Positions 1 to 9,976 are shown, numbered from the stretch's first letter. The stretch: DNA of 64,000 bases from Pseudoduganella ginsengisoli (GCF_009720865.1 NZ_WNLA01000015.1:115701-179700), one strand, 5' to 3'. Notes: generated by a model not told the origin, from the sequence alone. Made by a program: numbers and translations.

Positions 1-339
1 ACCGTGGTGCGCTACTTTGGCGGCGTCAAGCTGGGTGCGGGCGGCCTGGTGCGCGCTTACACGGACAGTGTGGCGCAAGCACTGCTGACGGCGCAAAAAG
101 TCGCTATCATCCGCCAGCAAACGTTGCGCTGCACGGCGCCGTATGCCATGGAAGGCTTGGTGCGGCGCGAAGTGGAACTGGCGCAGGCCAAGCTGGTGAA
201 CGTGGCCCACGGCGACGACGTGCTGTTTGAATTTTCGCTGCCACAGGAGGCGGCGCCGGCGCTGGTGTCGCGCCTGACGGAAGCGGGCCACGGCCGCATC
301 GTGTGGCTGAAGGACGACGAGCCGGGCAACGGCGGCTGA
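1..339 (+). CDS. YigZ/IMPACT family protein, C-terminal part (5' end outside window)
   Basis: The reading frame is open from base 1 and ends at a TGA at 337-339. It begins with the glycine-rich block RYFGGVKLGAGGLVRAY, which is diagnostic of the YigZ/IMPACT (UPF0029) fold. The remaining ~80 residues match the C-terminal domain that follows it (FEFSLPQEAAPALVSRLTEAGHGRIVW). Family members are about 200 residues, so roughly half the gene is missing on the left. Their biochemical role is poorly defined; the eukaryotic homologue IMPACT acts in translational control. The gene converges on the giant exoprotein gene with a 32-base gap and no clear terminator. Confidence 0.88.
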   Translation, partial: TVVRYFGGVKLGAGGLVRAYTDSVAQALLTAQKVAIIRQQTLRCTAPYAMEGLVRREVELAQAKLVNVAHGDDVLFEFSLPQEAAPALVSRLTEAGHGRIVWLKDDEPGNGG

Positions 340-371
340 CTGCCCGTCCTCCTTCCGCCGCAAAACCTGGC

Positions 372-3300
372 TTAGCGGCAAACGGACATTTTTTTCGCGG
401 CTTTCTTGTCCTTGCCATCGCCTGCGGCGGCCTTGCCGTCCTCCTTGCCTTTGCCATCCTTGCCGTGATCGCCGCCCGGCGAACCTTCGCTGCCGCCAAA
501 ACTGTCAGCGCCGCCACCAATGGTCTGCTGCTCGAATGCTTGCGCCAGCGCAGCGGACGCGGGCGATGACGACTGGATCGCCGGGTTGGCGGACGAGGGG
601 CTGTCTTGCGGCGCACCGGACGCCTGGCCGCTGTCTTGCGCATTGCCTGCCGGCGTCGAAGGTTTGCCGTCCGGGCCTTTGCTGTCTTGTGGCTTATCGT
701 GCGGCTTGCCATCCTGCGCGCTGGCCTGCTGTGGCGCTTGCTGGGTTTGTGGCTGGATTTGCGGCTGGGTTTGCGGCTGCTGCGGCGGTTGTTTGGCGCT
801 GTTGGCGGCTGCTTTGGCCGCATTATCCGCCGCCTGCCGCGCTGCCTCATCCGCCGCAGCTTTGGCAGCGGCTTTCGCAGCGGCATCGGCGGCTGCCTTG
901 ACGGCAGCATCCGCAGCTGCTTTCTCTGCCGCTGCTTGCGCTGCCGCGTCGGCGGCGGCTTTTTCCGCTGCGGCCCGGGCCACGGCTTCTGCCGCGGCTT
1001 GGTCCGCGGCAGCCTTCGCTGCGGCCTCAGCGGCTGCCTTGGCTGCTGCTTCTGCGGCGGCTTTCTCTGCCGCTGCTTTGGCTGCCGCATCGGCCGCGGC
1101 CTTGTCAGCCGCAGCCTTTGCCGCGGCTTCCGCTGCTGCTTTTTCAGCTGCGGCTTTGGCTGCCGCCTCTGCCGCAGCCTGATCCGCCGCAGCCTTGGCC
1201 GCCGCATCCGCTGCCGCTTTAGCTGCTGCATCGGCTGCCGCCTTGGCCGCTGCTTCTGCCGCCGCTTTCGCCGCTGCATCGGCGGCAGCTTTATCCGCCG
1301 CAGCCTTGGCGGCGGCTTCCGCTGCGGCCTTGTCGGCGGCGGCCTTGGCCGCGGCTTCAGCAGCAGCCTTTTCCGCAGCAGCTTTCGCGGCAGCTTCGGC
1401 CGCGGCTTTTTTCGCTGCCGCATCGGCGGCGGCTTTGGCAGCGGCTTCGGCTGCTGCCTGGTCTGCCGCAGCTTTTGCGGCGGCCTCCGCCGCGGCTTTG
1501 GCCGCCGCATCGGCCGCTGCCTGTGCCGCCGCTTCCGCTGCTGCCGCGTTGTCCAGTTCTGTCGATGCGATCGATACGCTGCCAATCACAGCGCCGGCCG
1601 GCGCTACCACTGCGCCGCCCGCCCCGCGGGCTTCCAGCGTGGCCGAACCGCCTGCGCTGTCGATGCGGGACGCCGCGTTCAGCACGATGCTGCCATTTTG
1701 CGCCAGCAATGCAATGGTTCCGGGCGCCGTGGTCGTCAAACGTGCCGCCGCCCCCAGTGTAATGTCCGTGCTGGCCGTGACCTGGATCCCGCTACCGCTG
1801 GTCACGGCCGTATTGATGGCGACGGGACTGTGCGCCGTCAGCGCCACCTTGCCTGCGGCGGCAATGCCGCCCGGGCTGCTCGCAGCAATGCCGCCCGTGT
1901 TGTCGATGGTGATGGCGCCGGCGGGGTTGTTCAATGTCCCCAGCGCCAGCGATGCCAGCCCGCTGTTGTTGGTGAACGTGATATTCCCGCTGCCGCTATT
2001 GGCTGCCGCAAACGATGCCACATGATTGGCGCCATCGAGCACGATGCCCCCCGTGGCCGTGATATCGAGCCCGTTGGCCGTAATGGTTTCCGTCCCCGCG
2101 CGGCTGAACGCGCCGTTATTGACGAGGCGCAGCGTACCGCTGACGCCAGGCGCGCTAATGCCGCCGCCATCCGTCAAACTCATTGCGCCCGTGTGGCCGG
2201 CATCGCCCACGACCAGCGTGGGCGTGGTGAAGGCGGCCATGTCGCGCGTATTGAGCAGCAAGCCCGCACCGGTATCTTCGCCACCCAGCGAACTGAATTT
2301 AATCGGCTGCGCCGCCGTCAGCGAATTGACTTTGATGAAGTTGGCCGCACCGCCTGCCGACGCCACCTTGCTGCCGCCATACACATCCACTTCATCGGCC
2401 TGCAGCGTGACATTGCCGCCGCTGGACGTGATACCGGCGTTGATGGCAAGGCTGGAGCCGGCCAGCGAAATGTCGCCGCCCGCCGCCAGTGCGGTGCCCA
2501 CCGCCGCCACGCCCTGCACGGACAGCGCGCCGCCCGCACTGCCCTGCAAGCTGCCCACCGTATTCGCCTGCACCAGCGCCACATTGCCGGGCGCATTCAC
2601 TTGCAACTGCTTGACCACCAGCGCCGTGCTGCTGCTTTGCGCAATGTCCCCGGCCACGGCTTTCGCATTGATTGCATCCACCGTGACATTGCCCAGTGTG
2701 AGCGTACCGGTTCCCTGCGTGATATCGAGCGTGCTGAACCCGGACAAGGCGCCGCCCGTCTGGCTGTACGCCGACGTCACCGTCATCGTAGAAGCGGCAT
2801 CGGCGGACAGTTTGCCGCCGCCCTGCGTATAGACGCCGGCCACCAGCGCCGCCTTCGTCACGTCCATGGCGCCGCCATTGATGGCCAGCGTGCCGACCGC
2901 AGGCGCCGCGCCCGTCACGGACAGCGTGCCGCCGCCCAATGCCAGCGTCCCCGTCCCCGACAGCGCATTGAGCGTCACCGCGCTAGTATCGCCGCTGATG
3001 CGCAGCGCGCCATCGACCACCATGCCTTTCTTGACATCGAACTGGCTGCCATTGATGTCCAGCGCCGCGCCCGAGACGATACGCAACGTCGACATGGCTT
3101 GCTTGCCCGCGCCTGCCGCCAGGCCCAGTCCTGTATCGATCACGACGTCGTCGGCAATGACCGGCGCCTTGCCCTTGCTCCAGTTATCCTTGTCATCCCA
3201 CGACAGCGTGCCCGTACTGTTGGTGAAGTAATTGGCGCTGGCTACCTGGTTGATCCGCACGGCTTCGCCTGCGGCCAGGCCATAACCAGCCTGGTAATCC

Positions 3301-6300
3301 GCCGGCAGCGTGACTTTGCTGAAGACGCCGGTACGCCCGCCGCCTGCGTTGACGATGGCGATCGGCTGGTACGCCACCGGCTTATAGCTGGAGGCCAGCG
3401 TTGCCGCCAGCGCGCCATCGAGCAAGGCTTTGCCGCTGACAGCCAGCATATCCGACTGCCCTGCGCCATTGCCGCCCACGTCCATTACCAGCGTGCCCGC
3501 CGCATTCTGCTGATAGTTGCCCGTCACTTGCAGCGTGCCGATGCCGGTGCCGCCCGGGCTGACTTTGCCGCTGCTGGTGAACGTGCCCGTGCCGACGTCG
3601 ATGGCGCCGCTGCCTTGCAATGTACCGGTAGCCGCCAGGGCCAGGTCGCCCGCATGGGACAGCGTGGAACCGCTGCCGATATCAATGGTCCCGGCCAGCG
3701 TGGACGGGCGCGTACCCAGCGTCAATGCCGCCTTGTTGGCCAGCGCCAGCGTATTGTTTTTGCCCAGGTCCAGGCCCTTGATGGATGCCGGGCCGCTGGC
3801 GCCGTCGAGCGTCACCGTCAGCGTGTCGGCGCGGGCGATATGCACCAGTTGCGCGGCGGTCGGCAATCCCAGCGACCAGTTCCCGGCAACGTTCCATGCA
3901 CCAGACGCATACGCGCCGCCGCTCTGGTGAATCCAGAAATTATCACCCGCCTGCGACGTCAGCCGCACCGCATGGTAAGACGGGCTGACGTTTTCCACGG
4001 CAAAGCCGGCGACGGCGGGCAAGGCGCCCGCCACCACTGATGCCGTGCTTTGCAAGACATCGAACACATCGCCGCTGGCATACGCGCCCGATACATCCGT
4101 GCGGTTGATGACGGTGGCCGCGCTGACCGTGACGGCGCCTGTCGCCGTGACTTTATCGTAGCTCGACGCCGACGTGAGTTCGCTGTTGACGGCGCCGGCC
4201 GACGTATCGAGCGTACCGTTGATGGCCAGCGTACCGATCGACCCCGTGCCGCCGGGCGCGATCGTCCCCAGGTTGGTGACGTTGGCGGCAATCGTGCCGC
4301 TGCCGGACAGCGTACCGCCCGCGCTGTTGGCCAGCGCGCCGGAAGCCGTACCCACTGTGGCGCCATCGGCAACGAATACCGTGCCGCCGTTGGCGGCCAG
4401 GCCGGACATCGTCAGCGCGCCATTCGACACCGTCACGGTCCCCGTGTTCGTGCTCAGCAAAACGCTTTGCGTACCAGCCGACGTCTTGTTCAAATGACCT
4501 GCATTGGCAAACGTGCCGCCGCCGCTGACGGGCGCCGTATTGGTTCCGGCCAGGTTCACTGTCCCTGCCGCCGTGTTCGACAAGGCAGTCCCCGCCACGG
4601 TGGCCAATCGCCCCGCCGCGCCACTGATATTGATGACACCTGCATTGGCCGATGCGCCGCTGTCCAGTCCCAGTGCCGCGGCCAGGTTGACCGTGCCGCT
4701 GTTTTGCAGCGTGGCGATGGCCGATGCATCGTTGACGTCCACGGTGGCGCCCGAGCCTACCTTCAGCAGGGTCGATCCCGCCGCGAGGCCGCCGCTGCCG
4801 ATCGTCAGCTTGCTGGCGCCTTGCAGCTCCACGCTTGGACCGGTATAGGTTCCGGACAGCGTAACTGTCCCTTCCGTTTGCGTCAGCGCGCCGCCTGCCA
4901 GCGTGCCGGTCACGGTGCCGCCCTTCAGCGTATAACTGGCCGCAGTCAGCGTGCCCGACGCGGCGCTGATGGCGCCCGCACTGGCCAGGGCGCCCACGGT
5001 TTGCGCAAAGCCCGACAGGTCAAGCGTCCCGGCTGATTCCACCGTGACGGCCGGTGCGCCAGTCAAACGGTTATCCGCGCCAAACGTCAACGTACCGCCC
5101 GTGATGCTGACGCTGGCGCCGCCATACGCCCCCGTCAACTGGGTGCTGCCGGATACGTGCGTCAGCGGCCCAGTTCCCAGATTTGCGCTGATGACACCGC
5201 CCTTGAGCTGATACGTGCCGGCAGTCAGCGTACCGGAGCCGCTCAGGGTGCCCGAACTGGCGAAGGCGCCGCCAATGGCGGTATTGGCGGCCAGACTGAC
5301 GGTGCCCAGCTCGCCGATGGCAAGATTACCGGTGCCCAGTGCATTGGCGGCAGCGAGTTTCAGCGTGCCGCCGTTGACGGTGGTGCCGCCCGTATAGCTG
5401 CCGGGCTGGCTGAACGTGGTGACGCCGGACCCGGTTTTCAGTACGCTGCCCTCGCCGCTGATCGCGCCGCCGATTGATTCACTCACCGTGCTGCCCAATG
5501 CCAGCACGGCGTCCGCGCCCAGTTTTACGGCGCCCGTCAACGGCAGCGACAAGCCGCCATTGACCGACACGGTGCCGGTGACGGAAAGGTCCAGCAGGCT
5601 GGTATGGAACCATGGCGACGACATGGCCAGCGCTGCGGCAGTCGTCGCGCCACCCGTATTGACGCGGGAAAAGCCATCAAACGTTCCGCTCAGCGTCGTG
5701 TTGGGCGCGAGGATCGTCAGTTGCGCGGGAGCGCCGCCATCGTTGCCGCGCCCGCCGCCATTGAGCGCCACACGGCTGCTGTTAATCGTGCCGGTCAGTT
5801 TGGTGGCGCCGGCTATGCGCAGCTGGCCGCCATACGTCTGGTTCCCTGACGTGGTGACGTTGCCCTTCAATAAGACCGGGCCGCTGACAGCCAGGCTGTC
5901 CAATACCGCGACCGTACCGCCAAACGTCGTCAATCCCGTATTGGTGATGGCCAACGCAGGGTTGCCCACCGTGCTGATGGCGCCGAGGAAGTCCACGGCG
6001 CCGCCGCTGTTGACGGTGGTATTGCCGCTCAATGCCAGGCTCCCGTCATATGACTGGGCGCCGCCTGATTCCAGTGTGCCGCCATTGAACGTGATGACGT
6101 GGCCGGGCGCCGCGATAGTGATATTGCCGCCCGCTTTCAGACTGCCCAGCACCACATCGCCGCTGCCCGCCACGTTGAGCAGCCCGCCCGCCGTGGCAGT
6201 GAGCACACCGCCGTTCAAATTGATGGAACCTGTCCCCGCACTTATCGCGCCGCTCGCCGCCGTCAAATTCAAGCCCAGCTTGCCGCTGGTCGAGCTCACG

Positions 6301-7958
6301 GTATTGTTCAGCGCAATATCGTGGCCCGCGGTCAAGGTCAGCGTCTGGTCGCCGCCCGCGGTCTTGGTGATCGGGCTTTCAATGGTAATGTCGTTGCTGG
6401 CGGCCAGCGACACGCTGGTCGTGGCCAGCAGCGTGGCGATCGAGCCCGCCGTCATTTTGCTGGTGGCGCCGGAATACGTGCCCGCATCCAGCGTCACCAC
6501 TGTCGCGGCGGGATCGACAAGCAGTGCGCCGCCATCGACGCTGGTACCCGTGCCATCCGCGTCCGCCACGGCACCGATCAGGATATTGGCCGGGTCCAGC
6601 AGCAGGCTGCCGGATTTGCCGTGCGGCGCCGTGGTATCCGCGCGCAAACCGGCAATCGACAAATACTGCCGGCCGGACGTTTCCACCATCCCGCCATTGC
6701 CGCCATACCAGCCGCCGCGCGCGCTGACGGTCCCTTGCGCCACGGTGGCGCGCTCCGACCACAGCACGATTTTGCCGCCATTGCCCCGTTCCACGGCATC
6801 GGCGCGCAGCACGGCGTCCGGGGCCAGCCACGCGGTCTGCGCACGGGGCAGCGTGCCGCCGCCCTGGTAATCGCCGCCCACCAGGACAGCCCCGCCGCCT
6901 GCCGTACCGGATGCATCCAGCAGCGCCGTGCCTTGCACGCCGACGCTGCCGCCCGTCATTTCGATCTGGCCGCCCTGGCTGCCCGTGGCCAGCAGTTGCG
7001 CGGCGCCATCCGCCACGGCCTGCTTAGTCGCGCGCAGAAAAATGCGGCCCCCTTCATTGACCACGCTGCTGGCATTGAGCACGCCGCTGTTTTTCACCAG
7101 CACCCCGGCCATGCCGATGCGGCCTGCCGTGCTGATGATTTGCCCCAGGTTCACGGCGCTGCCTTCCGTACCCGTTACGGCTACCCGCACGCCGGGCGTG
7201 GCGGTATCGAGCAATTCCACGCTGGCGCCCGCCGCCAGCAGCACTTCGCCGCCCGGTGCACGGATCACCCCATGGTTGTGCACATCCGCGCCCACCAGGT
7301 ACACGCTGCCGCCCGATGGCGTGGCAATCGTGCCGTCATTGCGTACGGTTCCGGCTTGCGGGGAGGCGCGGAACAGCATGCGGCCTGCGAGGAAGTCCGC
7401 ATCGTGCACGGCCAGCGTACTGGCAACGAATCCATGCAAATCCAGCGTCGCGCCCTGCCCGATCATGATGCCGGCCGGATTGACCAGCCACACCTTGCCG
7501 TTCGATGTCATGCTGCCCAGCAATTGCGACGGTTCGTTGGACGCCACGCGGTTCAAGATCACGGCATCGGCGCCAGGCTGGCGGAAATTCACGGCCGCGT
7601 TGCTACCGATATTGAAAGTGTCCCAGTTGACGATGGCCTTGCCGGTTTGCTGCGTGATGTCCATGCGGTTGCCCGCCTGCGCCACGCTGGCTTGTCCGGC
7701 AACCACGCTGGCGCCTGTCGGCAGTGCATTCGGCGCATTGACAGGCGGCGCCGCCTGCGCTAACGGGCCTGCCAGCAATGCCAATGCCGCAGCCGGGTGC
7801 CCCCATGCGGCGCGGGCGCCCAGCAAACGCGCCATCATGCGCAGCAGCAACGTCGCCACGCGCTGGGGTGCGCGCCGGATCAGCGAATAGCGGTGGCGCC
7901 CGAAGCGCAGCACGGCGGCTGCGGCGGACGTTGAGGCGGCAGGTTTGCGGGCGCTCAT
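372..7958 (-). CDS. Giant filamentous-haemagglutinin-like (TpsA-type) exoprotein
   Basis: 2528 residues. The first ~68 form an extended signal sequence: a basic Arg-rich stretch, then a hydrophobic core ending near PLAQAAPP. The TPS/haemagglutination-activity domain follows (about 70-330), with the typical NWDTFNIGSNAAVNF and NPAGIMIGQGATLDLHGF blocks. A long beta-helix-like region (about 450-2130) is rich in G-T-V-N repeats. It includes an autotransporter-associated PATR-like strand near residue 850 (YTGGTTVNGGTLKL) and two W-x(5)-NWS-x-G modules. Residues about 2136-2380 are almost pure AAAKAAAE/AAADKAAA helical repeats, then a Pro/Gln-rich stretch and a Gly/Asp/Lys tail ending KKMSVCR. Predicted secreted adhesin or surface protein. 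No TpsB transporter gene lies in the window. The upstream Shine-Dalgarno is weak, so the exact start is uncertain. Confidence 0.85.
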   Translation of the reverse strand: MSARKPAASTSAAAAVLRFGRHRYSLIRRAPQRVATLLLRMMARLLGARAAWGHPAAALALLAGPLAQAAPPVNAPNALPTGASVVAGQASVAQAGNRMDITQQTGKAIVNWDTFNIGSNAAVNFRQPGADAVILNRVASNEPSQLLGSMTSNGKVWLVNPAGIMIGQGATLDLHGFVASTLAVHDADFLAGRMLFRASPQAGTVRNDGTIATPSGGSVYLVGADVHNHGVIRAPGGEVLLAAGASVELLDTATPGVRVAVTGTEGSAVNLGQIISTAGRIGMAGVLVKNSGVLNASSVVNEGGRIFLRATKQAVADGAAQLLATGSQGGQIEMTGGSVGVQGTALLDASGTAGGGAVLVGGDYQGGGTLPRAQTAWLAPDAVLRADAVERGNGGKIVLWSERATVAQGTVSARGGWYGGNGGMVETSGRQYLSIAGLRADTTAPHGKSGSLLLDPANILIGAVADADGTGTSVDGGALLVDPAATVVTLDAGTYSGATSKMTAGSIATLLATTSVSLAASNDITIESPITKTAGGDQTLTLTAGHDIALNNTVSSTSGKLGLNLTAASGAISAGTGSINLNGGVLTATAGGLLNVAGSGDVVLGSLKAGGNITIAAPGHVITFNGGTLESGGAQSYDGSLALSGNTTVNSGGAVDFLGAISTVGNPALAITNTGLTTFGGTVAVLDSLAVSGPVLLKGNVTTSGNQTYGGQLRIAGATKLTGTINSSRVALNGGGRGNDGGAPAQLTILAPNTTLSGTFDGFSRVNTGGATTAAALAMSSPWFHTSLLDLSVTGTVSVNGGLSLPLTGAVKLGADAVLALGSTVSESIGGAISGEGSVLKTGSGVTTFSQPGSYTGGTTVNGGTLKLAAANALGTGNLAIGELGTVSLAANTAIGGAFASSGTLSGSGTLTAGTYQLKGGVISANLGTGPLTHVSGSTQLTGAYGGASVSITGGTLTFGADNRLTGAPAVTVESAGTLDLSGFAQTVGALASAGAISAASGTLTAASYTLKGGTVTGTLAGGALTQTEGTVTLSGTYTGPSVELQGASKLTIGSGGLAAGSTLLKVGSGATVDVNDASAIATLQNSGTVNLAAALGLDSGASANAGVINISGAAGRLATVAGTALSNTAAGTVNLAGTNTAPVSGGGTFANAGHLNKTSAGTQSVLLSTNTGTVTVSNGALTMSGLAANGGTVFVADGATVGTASGALANSAGGTLSGSGTIAANVTNLGTIAPGGTGSIGTLAINGTLDTSAGAVNSELTSASSYDKVTATGAVTVSAATVINRTDVSGAYASGDVFDVLQSTASVVAGALPAVAGFAVENVSPSYHAVRLTSQAGDNFWIHQSGGAYASGAWNVAGNWSLGLPTAAQLVHIARADTLTVTLDGASGPASIKGLDLGKNNTLALANKAALTLGTRPSTLAGTIDIGSGSTLSHAGDLALAATGTLQGSGAIDVGTGTFTSSGKVSPGGTGIGTLQVTGNYQQNAAGTLVMDVGGNGAGQSDMLAVSGKALLDGALAATLASSYKPVAYQPIAIVNAGGGRTGVFSKVTLPADYQAGYGLAAGEAVRINQVASANYFTNSTGTLSWDDKDNWSKGKAPVIADDVVIDTGLGLAAGAGKQAMSTLRIVSGAALDINGSQFDVKKGMVVDGALRISGDTSAVTLNALSGTGTLALGGGTLSVTGAAPAVGTLAINGGAMDVTKAALVAGVYTQGGGKLSADAASTMTVTSAYSQTGGALSGFSTLDITQGTGTLTLGNVTVDAINAKAVAGDIAQSSSTALVVKQLQVNAPGNVALVQANTVGSLQGSAGGALSVQGVAAVGTALAAGGDISLAGSSLAINAGITSSGGNVTLQADEVDVYGGSKVASAGGAANFIKVNSLTAAQPIKFSSLGGEDTGAGLLLNTRDMAAFTTPTLVVGDAGHTGAMSLTDGGGISAPGVSGTLRLVNNGAFSRAGTETITANGLDITATGGIVLDGANHVASFAAANSGSGNITFTNNSGLASLALGTLNNPAGAITIDNTGGIAASSPGGIAAAGKVALTAHSPVAINTAVTSGSGIQVTASTDITLGAAARLTTTAPGTIALLAQNGSIVLNAASRIDSAGGSATLEARGAGGAVVAPAGAVIGSVSIASTELDNAAAAEAAAQAAADAAAKAAAEAAAKAAADQAAAEAAAKAAADAAAKKAAAEAAAKAAAEKAAAEAAAKAAADKAAAEAAAKAAADKAAADAAAKAAAEAAAKAAADAAAKAAADAAAKAAADQAAAEAAAKAAAEKAAAEAAAKAAADKAAADAAAKAAAEKAAAEAAAKAAAEAAAKAAADQAAAEAVARAAAEKAAADAAAQAAAEKAAADAAVKAAADAAAKAAAKAAADEAARQAADNAAKAAANSAKQPPQQPQTQPQIQPQTQQAPQQASAQDGKPHDKPQDSKGPDGKPSTPAGNAQDSGQASGAPQDSPSSANPAIQSSSPASAALAQAFEQQTIGGGADSFGGSEGSPGGDHGKDGKGKEDGKAAAGDGKDKKAAKKMSVCR

Positions 7959-8142
7959 GATGATGGCTTTCTGGCGAAATCTATCCCTACATTATCGGTC
8001 ACGGCATTGCAAATTACCTATGAAATTCTCCATGTTGCAATATTGCCGCGACGGATACTCGAACGGAATGGGTTCCACCGCACAGACAGCCATACTTGCC
8101 CCTGATAGCCTTAGAGCAAGAAATTAACCGGAGGAACATCCA

Positions 8143-9018
8143 ATGAGATGGGAAGGCAACCGCGAAAGCGATAACGTGGAAGACCGCCGCGGCGAAGGTG
8201 GCGGCGGAGGCGGCTTCGGCTTCGGTGGCGGCACGATAGGCATCGGCACCGTGGTGCTGGCGCTGCTGGGTTCATGGATCTTTGGCGTGAATCCGCTGAC
8301 CATGCTGGGCCTGCTCAGCGGCGGTGGTCCGGCGCCGCAAGTACAGCAGGCGCCCGCGCACCCACCGCCCCATTCCGACAAGCAGGCGCGCTTTGTGTCG
8401 ACCGTGCTGGCCGATACGGAAGATGTGTGGGGACAACTGTTCAAGCAAGGCGGCGGCCAGTACGTGCGGCCCAAGCTGGTGCTGTTTTCCGGCCGCACGC
8501 CCACGGCCTGCGGCACGGGCCAGGCGGCCATGGGGCCGTTTTATTGCCCGGGCGACTCCAAGGTGTATATCGACCTGAGTTTTTACCGCGTGATGGAACA
8601 GCGCTTCCACGCGGCCGGCGAATTCGCGCAAGCGTACGTGATTGCCCATGAAGTAGGCCACCACGTGCAGCATTTGACGGGGGTATCCGGCAAGGTGGAA
8701 CAGGCGCGGCGCAGCGCATCGGAACGGGAAGGCAATGCGTTGTCGGTGCGGCTGGAATTGCAGGCGGACTGCTATGCTGGGGTGTGGGCATTTCACGCCA
8801 ACCAGGCGCGCAGCATCCTGGAACAGGGCGACATTGAATCCGCGCTCAATGCCGCCAGCGCCATTGGCGACGATACGTTGCAGCGCCAGTCGCAAGGCGA
8901 AGTGGTGCCGGATTCCTTCACGCACGGCACGTCGGCGCAGCGCGTGCGGTGGTTCAAGCGGGGCATTGAAAGCGGCGACGCCATGCAGTGCGATACGTTC
9001 AACGCGCGTGCGCTGTAA
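8143..9018 (+). CDS. YpfJ-like putative neutral zinc metallopeptidase
   Basis: 291 residues, preceded by a strong GGAGGA Shine-Dalgarno. The N-terminus has the family's acidic/Gly-rich head (MRWEGNRESDNVEDRRG, then a glycine run) and one membrane segment at about 27-45. Next comes a periplasmic domain with the zinc-binding motif H169-E170-x-x-H173 (AHEVGHHVQ) and the ELQADCYAGVW block, whose Glu is the likely third ligand. This matches PF04228. Substrates of the family are unknown. It lies 33 bases ahead of the sigma factor gene and may be cotranscribed with it. Confidence 0.9.
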   Translation: MRWEGNRESDNVEDRRGEGGGGGGFGFGGGTIGIGTVVLALLGSWIFGVNPLTMLGLLSGGGPAPQVQQAPAHPPPHSDKQARFVSTVLADTEDVWGQLFKQGGGQYVRPKLVLFSGRTPTACGTGQAAMGPFYCPGDSKVYIDLSFYRVMEQRFHAAGEFAQAYVIAHEVGHHVQHLTGVSGKVEQARRSASEREGNALSVRLELQADCYAGVWAFHANQARSILEQGDIESALNAASAIGDDTLQRQSQGEVVPDSFTHGTSAQRVRWFKRGIESGDAMQCDTFNARAL

Positions 9019-9021
9019 ACT

Positions 9022-9048
9022 GGGCGGCCTATCCTTCCGGAGCCGCCC
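9022..9048 (+). promoter_or_regulatory. Inverted repeat enclosing the sigma-factor ribosome-binding site
   Basis: Perfect 7-bp arms GGGCGGC (9022-9028) and GCCGCCC (9042-9048) flank a 13-base loop. The only Shine-Dalgarno-like GGAG (9039-9042) lies at the loop/right-arm edge, just ahead of the ATG at 9052. In mRNA this stem could limit translation of the sigma factor. There is no T-tract, so it does not look like a terminator. Confidence 0.4.
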
Positions 9049-9051
9049 GCC

Positions 9052-9921
9052 ATGACTGATCCTGTTGCCCTGTTTAACGCCCAGCGTTCCCGCCTGTTTG
9101 CCATTGCGTACCGGATGCTGGCCATCCGCGCCGATGCGGAAGACGTGGTGCAGGAAGCGTGGCTGCGCTGGGCGCAGACCGACCACGCCGCCGTGCAATC
9201 GGCAGCAGCATGGCTGGTCACCATTGTGACGCGGCTATCGATCGACCGGCTGCGCGCAGCCCAGGCGGAACGGGAAGCCTACATCGGCTGGTGGCTGCCG
9301 GAACCGCTGGTGGAACTCGATGAGCGCACACCGGAATCCGAAGCGGAAATGGCCAGCGACTTGTCGGTGGCCTTTATGTGGCTGCTGGAGCGCCTGGGGC
9401 CGGAAGAGCGGGCCGCGTTCCTGCTGCGCCAAGTGTTTGACCACGATTATGCGGAAGTCGCAGAAATGCTAGGCAAAAGCGAAGCATCATGCCGCCAGCT
9501 GGTGCACCGGGCAGCGGAAAAGGTCCAGCAAGAAAAAACCCGCAACAAAGTGGCGCGGGAAGCGCATCAAAGCTTGCTGTCGAAATTTGTCGCAGCGGCC
9601 CGCACGGGCGATAAGGATGCGCTCCGCGCGCTGCTGGCGGAAAATATTGAACTGGTAGGCGATGGTGGCGGCAAAGTGCCATCGTTTATGGAAATCCTGC
9701 GCGACCGGGACCGCATTGCGGAACTGTACTGGGGCATGCTGGACAAATTCCCCGGTCAGGTCGAATACCGCATGGCCACCATCAATGGCGAACCGGGCTT
9801 GCTGCGCTTTATCGGCGGCAAGCTGGAATCCGCGCAAGCGTTTGTGACCGGCAATGGGCAGATCTGCGCCATTTACGCCGTGCGCAATCCGGACAAGCTG
9901 GCCGCCGTGCCAATGGCCTGA
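9052..9921 (+). CDS. ECF41-group RNA polymerase sigma factor (SigJ-like)
   Basis: 289 residues. Region sigma2 is at the N-terminus (AYRMLAIRADAEDVVQEAWLRW), sigma4 at about 115-165 (LGPEERAAFLLRQVFDHDYAEVAEMLG), and a SnoaL-like C-terminal extension follows. The three ECF41 signatures are present: WLPEP in the linker (about 81-85), DGGGKV at 204-209 and NPDKL at 279-283. In this group the fused C-terminal domain controls sigma activity and there is no classical anti-sigma factor; none is seen here. The typical target is a linked carboxymuconolactone-decarboxylase, oxidoreductase or epimerase gene, and exactly such a gene follows. Confidence 0.93.
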   Translation: MTDPVALFNAQRSRLFAIAYRMLAIRADAEDVVQEAWLRWAQTDHAAVQSAAAWLVTIVTRLSIDRLRAAQAEREAYIGWWLPEPLVELDERTPESEAEMASDLSVAFMWLLERLGPEERAAFLLRQVFDHDYAEVAEMLGKSEASCRQLVHRAAEKVQQEKTRNKVAREAHQSLLSKFVAAARTGDKDALRALLAENIELVGDGGGKVPSFMEILRDRDRIAELYWGMLDKFPGQVEYRMATINGEPGLLRFIGGKLESAQAFVTGNGQICAIYAVRNPDKLAAVPMA

Positions 9922-9949
9922 TAAATTTTTCGGTTTTTTTTCAAAAAGC

Positions 9950-9976
9950 TGTCACAAGGGACAAACGCGGTCCGTC
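9950..9976 (+). promoter_or_regulatory. ECF41-type promoter for the AhpD-like gene
   Basis: TGTCACA at 9950-9956, a 16-base spacer, then CGTC at 9973-9976. This matches the -35/-10 pair described for ECF41 sigma factors, including spacing. It sits between the sigma factor gene and the carboxymuconolactone-decarboxylase-like gene. The implied transcript start, just downstream of 9980, requires that gene to start at 10033 rather than at the in-frame ATG at 9979. Confidence 0.8.

Noticed and set aside
606..4040. 1144-codon plus-strand open frame, with other long frames, opposite the exoprotein gene
   Set aside because: Arg/Cys/Gly-rich translation without domains. It mirrors the high-G+C, repeat-rich minus-strand gene, which has a complete TPS domain and signal sequence.
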